Source: Triglochin maritima (Eukaryota > Streptophyta > Magnoliopsida > Alismatales > Juncaginaceae). Taken from it: a stretch of DNA of 64,000 nucleotides. The stretch covers positions 12,764,743-12,828,742 of the forward strand of contig OY821772.1 in NCBI GenBank assembly GCA_963682175.1. Direction: 5' to 3'. The number at the start of each line of letters is the position of its first letter. Positions within the stretch are counted from its first letter, which is position 1. Under the pieces are notes generated by a model, which did no database searches, was not told the origin of the DNA, and saw nothing but the letters and a program-made list of their open reading frames with translations. Below are positions 59,191 through 64,000 of this stretch, one piece after another. Made by a program: the position numbers and the translations under genes.

Positions 59191-62100
59191 TGAAGGGAAT
59201 GTGTTCTAAAAGTTTTACTTTTAAATGTCAATTATTATGAATTGAAGGGAATGTGTTCTAAAAGTTTTACTTTTAAATGTCAATCATTTTGTTCCTTGTT
59301 TATGTTATTCGTCTTTTAGAAGTGTTAAGGAAGAGGCTCTTGGTCCTTAACCGTAGAGCTCTAAAAGATATTGGTTTACATAAAACAAAAAATATTTGCA
59401 ATCATGGTAATTAACATGGGACATTAATTACCGAGTTAAGATTGTCGTGTTGGTCATAGATCATTGTAGCTCTACAAGTGAGTGACAACACGGGTACACA
59501 AAAGAGGAAAATATTACTTTTGTATACTGAATAGACCTAATGATGAGAATTAAATTTATACCGCAAGTGCACGACGTCAATGAAGACGTGGCAAGTACGG
59601 GTCGAACACAAGGAGGGAGAGATATTGTTATTTTTGTGATTTTCGAATTAAGGAAGAAAGAGAGAGAAATAAGTTTGGTTTGAGATTTTTGGTTTTTAAT
59701 TATCTAAAGCAAGAACAACAAAAGAAAAACTAAAAAGAAAACAAATATGGATGAGAGTCCAGCAGGTGGAGGTTTAGATGTCCGGTTTTGTTTAGAGAAT
59801 TTTGAAACTTATAATAAATCACATTAGTTATAAAGCATTACATGATAAATGATTTAACATAAACTCAAGTAATCAAAATATACTAACACAAAATTAAAAT
59901 AATAACATCATTCATCTTCTCATCACCCTAAATCCGTCACCCCCACCCTTTGGAGAGAGTTAGAAACTCATGGATGGAGGGAATGAGAAAGGGTCCTAGA
60001 GAAGCTACAAAAAGAAAACTAAAAACAAGAAATAAAAGAACAGAATTTTATTACTAAAAAGAAGAACAAAAAAAAACAACCAAGACTAGGACCCTTCACA
60101 ACATCGTTTCGGGGCTATTTATAGCCGCTACAAGGAACCCTAAGTATGAATAAGGAATGACACGTGCTATTACACGACTGGACGAAATTTAGAGACACGG
60201 ATCACAACCCATGTGGCGTTTCCGCCGCACATTGACCGTCAGATGCGGCGGAATGGCCGCCTGGTTGGCTCGGATTGTTTTGTTCTTTTGCGGGTGTGTT
60301 TTTGGTATGTTATAGATGGCCTCCACGCGTCTGGATTGATTTCTTTCCTTTCTTTTGAGCTCCGAATTTATTTCTTCATATATTTGGAGATCCAAATTGA
60401 TTTTTCTTTAAAACTTCTCCAAAATCATATTTTGGTACTTTAATTTGCAGTCGGGTCCTCAACTTTTTGCAATTAAGTCCCTGACTACTTTTGTGCTTGT
60501 CCTTGGCCTTTTTCTAATTAGGTCTTTGAATGCTTTTATGCTTGGATTGACTTCAGTTTGAATCCCGATAATCTTGACTTGGTCTTAATGATAGAAATGA
60601 GTCTTTTGCACGTGTTTATGCTCAGGATATGGGTAATTTGCATTCAGGTCCCTGTATTCTGTAAATAAGACTAAACACATACCTTAGTAGCATTTATTGA
60701 TATAAAATTAATCTAAATGAAATACATATGATGCAATGTATGCAATGCGTCACCTTATAAGTAAAACATTATAGAATTGTGTTTTCTGTGTCATTAATGT
60801 TTTACTGTGTCTTTGGTCCTTTGATATGAGAGTTATATCCGATCACTTAAGAATTGCTTAATTAGACTAGTGTCTTAAGCTATCGATAAGTGTAGTGTAA
60901 AGGCATTGGTTGGTTAAGTATGACTTTTGTTGGAGAAGATAGTCAGTCAAAAGATTATCATTGCCCCTCTTAATTGAGTGATGATATTAGTGGGCCCTTT
61001 GATAAAACAAAGTTATAATGTGCACAATGTGATTTGAGTTAAGTCACATATTTATAACTAGCTTAAAGAGATCAAGAAATGAATACTAATACAAAGATGA
61101 CACAATACTACTTTGTGTGTGTTCTTAATATCATGAGGCAAGGGACGGACACAAGTGGTGCACTCCATCACTGAATGGATCGGGTTTTGGTTCGAGTGGA
61201 ATTAAGACATCTAACTAATTGGGAGCTATAATGTGTAGCTAGATACCGTTTATAGCTTGTGATATTAAGCTCTTAATATCACTGCCAACTTAGTCTAGAT
61301 CCTCCCCTAGGTCACACCGCAAAAACCGGGAAACAAGAAGCTTGATTTTTGGTTCATATGATGTGTCGGGTTTCTTATAGAAAATATAACACATGTGGTG
61401 AACAAGTAAAATCAATTATGTTGTGATATATAACATAATTAGAATCATGATAAATTCATATGAGATGCATAAATTAAGTGGTGCAATAATTTATTGTTGC
61501 ATAGGATAATATATTGCATAAATTGTGAATTTGCTAAAACCCCAAAAGTTCAAATTTTGTTGGAAATAAATCCAAAATTTGAAAAGGCAAAATCGGGTAA
61601 AAGTTCGGTAATCCGTTACGGTTCGGTCGACCGAAGGATCTGAGGATCGGTCAACCGAACGTGGAACGGATAGTAATAGTTGATTGACCGAACTTGACTA
61701 AAGTGCCTGGAATTCTTGATTGGTATTCCGAACCAGAAACGATCGACCGAACAATGTGCAGTTCTGATATTTTCGGTTAACCAAAGGCATTCGGTTATAG
61801 ACAAGAATTGGTCCGATCGGTTAAGGAGAATTTTTCTCTTTAAGAATCGGTCATCCGTCTAATACTCGGTAAAACAATCGTGACATACTTGGTTAACCGA
61901 GTGTGACATGGTAAACCGAACCGCAATCGATTTTCTGCCTTTGATAATTAAGAGATTAATTCGATCAATGGTTGGATTAGCTCCAAACTTGGTCAAACGT
62001 TTTGTGGATGCATGTAATGCATTATGGAATTAGTTTGTGAGAGAAAATGTCAAGAAAACATGGCTTAAGAATAGTCATGATTGAGATTAAGATTGGAGCC

Positions 62101-62571
62101 TATAAATAGGTCCTTATTCTCCCTAATTAAAATATAAGTTTTGCTAATTCTTTTCTCTCCTAATTCACCACAAAAGGCCACGAAAATTCTCTTAAATTCT
62201 AAGTCTTTGGAAGGAGAAATCTCAGAGATTAAGGAAGGGGTTTGTAGCTAGATTCTAAGCTATTTTGGAGATTCATTGGCTAGCTCCTTTCTCTCCAACA
62301 TTGTTTAGGGTTTCGGTGAACACTCGGAGGCATCCGGCGCAAAGAGAAGCGACGATCGTCTTCCTCAACGTCTCTGGAACATCAAGAAGTTTTAGAGAAC
62401 TTCTAGGTATGAATTTCGGAGTCCCTTGTGTTTGTTTTAATAAGTTTTTGAAACTAGTTATTAAAACAAACTGATGCATGCATGAAATAAATCGTAGAAA
62501 ATTGTAGTTGATCCTTATTATGCATAAAATTTCGAAAAATATATATGCACAATTAAACATGAAATCCTACA
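59191..62571 (+). repeat. 3' LTR of family C, with nested solo LTR
   Basis: TGAAGGGAATG to GAAATCCTACA, 3381 bp, about 2.16 kb without the family A solo LTR at 59541-60752. TATA box tataaatagg is at 62101-62110. The first 52 bp are tandemly duplicated (59191-59242 and 59243-59294). Palindrome TCGGTCGACCGA is at 61623-61634. The flank actgg is at 62572-62576. Confidence 0.92.
59536..60757 (-). mobile_element. Solo LTR of family A in the family C LTR
   Basis: The LTR spans 59541-60752 (1212 bp), tgatgagaatt to gcaatgcgtca, the complement of the family A LTR. Flanks cctaa (59536-59540) and cctta (60753-60757) are a 5-bp duplication with one mismatch. The uninterrupted family C LTR (complement near 55105) shows the empty site. 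TATA complement is at about 60111-60126; U5 hairpin at 59570-59590. Confidence 0.92.
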
Positions 62572-62576
62572 ACTGG

Positions 62577-63459
62577 AAGGGGGCCACAAGTGGACAAGGG
62601 GACCCAATGGAGCGTGGGGCATTTTGGTGAAGTCTGGGGACGAGAATCCCCAGACAATCCGCCAGTAGAGAATTTGAATCCGCCACTGGCAGCTATGGTG
62701 AGCCATTTTGAGTTTCTATTTTTACAGTAATTTTGTTTGCCTATCTTTAGTTGTTTCCATCCACTGTTGATGTCATGCATACTCTGCTTAAATGTCAGTA
62801 AGGAAGATGGTGCGATTTTGTGGCACTGGAAGGGGATGCCCATCGACAAGCATGGAAATGGTGCCAACTCCATAGTAAGGGTTAAAGCATGTGTCAAAGC
62901 ATCCACTATACGATTTTGTGGGAAGATGGGGATCAAATGTGGGATGCCCATTGACAACAATCATTTACTATGTGTGTGATGATTTTCTGCACAATAAATG
63001 ACTTTCCTGCTTACGGAAATCTGTCATGATATTCCATGAAAGGCCACAAAATATGTCCGTGTTGTGAAAAGAACACATGTTCTACCTTCCTATTAATCAT
63101 CAGTACCGTAGATTGAAGAAGGTATTCAATGGAAAGTAGGAATATAACAAGGGACCTAAAGTAATCAGTGACAAACAAATAAATGAATGTGTGAAGAACA
63201 TTAAATGTGAATTTGACAAGCCCTGCATCCACGGAAATGGTAAGAGCAATTAGAGAGAAAAATCTATCTTTTTTGACTTACCTTATTACCAAAGTTTAGA
63301 AGTTACTGTATTGATGTCATGCATATAAAAAACAAATGGTGATAGTTTACAAGGAACTATTCTGAGCATATTTGTGATAGAGTTAAGATGATTATAATGT
63401 CAGACTTGATGTAGCAGAACTTGGTATACAAACAAAACTAGTACCAGAGGATAAGGCCA
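62577..63459 (+). other. Continuation of Athila-like leader E, no coding recognised
   Basis: It starts aagggggccacaag and holds tccgccagtag and atccgccactggc, similar to the paired ccgcc repeats in the family B leader. A repeated ggatgcccat(c/t)gacaa occurs at about 62835 and 62941. No protein was recognised. Confidence 0.4.
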
Positions 63460-63778
63460 CACTAGTGCAGAATACACAATAGACGTCACAGGATAGACAC
63501 CGTATATTTAAACATCTGACGTCTATAGGTATAGACGTCGGATGTTTGGATATCCAACATCTATAGGTTTGTATGAACGTAAGTTTCTTTAGTATAACCG
63601 ACATTTATACCTCCTGAAATAAGAAAAATATTTTTATTTTTATTTTTTGAGATTTATTTCATATAAGAATTTATGTGGATTTATTTTGTATAAGAATTAA
63701 TGCAATATTTTTGATTTATTTTGTATAAGAATTTATGTGGATTTATTTTGTATAAGAATAATGTGAATTATTTGGATT
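63460..63778 (+). mobile_element. CACTA-type terminus with gacgtc repeats
   Basis: It begins CACTAGTGCAGAATA, the same as 25103, and has tagacgtcgg-type subterminal repeats (63480-63605), then an AT-rich tandem (gatttattttgtataagaat units, about 63640-63760). It is interrupted by a second end at 63779. Confidence 0.55.
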
Positions 63779-64000
63779 CACTAGTGGAAAAAATGTCATA
63801 TGCGTCGCATATACAGTGGTATATACGATGGTTTTTTGCGATCCAAGTGTCTGACGTATATTCCACCGACGTCTATACCCTTGTGTATAGACGTCAGGTA
63901 TATACGACCGACATCTATACAATGTACAGTGTATAGATGTCGGTCATATATAGTCGACGTCTATTATACCTTTAATTTACCCAACAAAAACATTACGCTT
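63779..64000 (+). mobile_element. Second CACTA-type terminus, cut by the window end
   Basis: It begins CACTAGTGGAAAAAATG and is followed by tatagacgtcagg, gtatagatgtcgg and related repeats to the window end. Probably a different family nested in the previous element. Confidence 0.5.

Noticed and set aside
53293..62571. A foldback transposon with LTR-like inverted arms
   Set aside because: Primer site, gag, pol, polypurine tract and the matching actgg flanks fit an ordinary copia element altered by an inversion.

Overview
The window is a stretch of plant (angiosperm, probably eudicot) nuclear DNA made almost entirely of nested and decayed transposable elements. Evidence is several classes of plant LTR retrotransposon with their tRNA primer sites, CACTA, hAT and Mutator-like DNA transposons, and fragments of plant genes. 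No intact host gene, tRNA gene, rRNA gene or CRISPR array was found. Many boundaries rest on target-site duplications (TSDs) read directly from the sequence. Family and lineage names are recognition by eye, without database searches.

Layout. 1-5830: a degenerate Ty3/gypsy chromovirus (Tekay/Del-like) whose RNase H is split by a 1495-bp solo LTR ('family G'). 5835-18850: a minus-strand Athila-like non-autonomous element ('family B', tRNA-Asp primer). It is split by a 6756-bp plus-strand Athila-like gag-protease element ('family A', 10601-17356, TSD gtagt). 18851-23028: a partial G LTR, then a CACTA element with a broken TNP2 transposase that carries a hAT-type MITE. 23032-27050: a decayed Tork-like copia, itself hit by a CACTA-type element. 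27060-28440: a hAT transposase remnant.

28766-41428: a Mutator-like element with long terminal inverted repeats and captured fragments of a GRF zinc-finger gene and of ribosomal protein eL36. A second CACTA (TSD tat) sits in its right inverted repeat, and a full-length-internal B element sits in that CACTA. The MULE abuts an S-locus-lectin receptor-kinase pseudogene (about 41440-42220).

43144-50842: a nest of a copia fragment, then a second copia LTR ('D'), a CACTA, a solo LTR of an Angela/BARE-like copia ('family C') and finally a solo B LTR. 50843-62576: a family C element and the D gag, scrambled by one inversion of about 4.9 kb (roughly 50996 to 55922). Undoing it on paper puts the C LTRs back in direct orientation, makes the C TSD (actgg) match, and makes both split gag genes continuous. 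62577-64000: more Athila-like leader DNA and two CACTA-type ends.

The least familiar biology is in families A and B. Both lack reverse transcriptase, both use a tRNA-Asp primer site, and both carry a bulged hairpin in U5 whose stem shows compensatory base changes between families. Each also has a GC-rich palindrome module present in both the LTR and the leader, and a second polypurine-type motif upstream of the normal one. B encodes a zinc-knuckle protein with a long C-terminal part that I do not recognise. A 12-bp palindrome, TCGGTCGACCGA, recurs in LTRs of unrelated families and, in near-identical form, in a hAT MITE.
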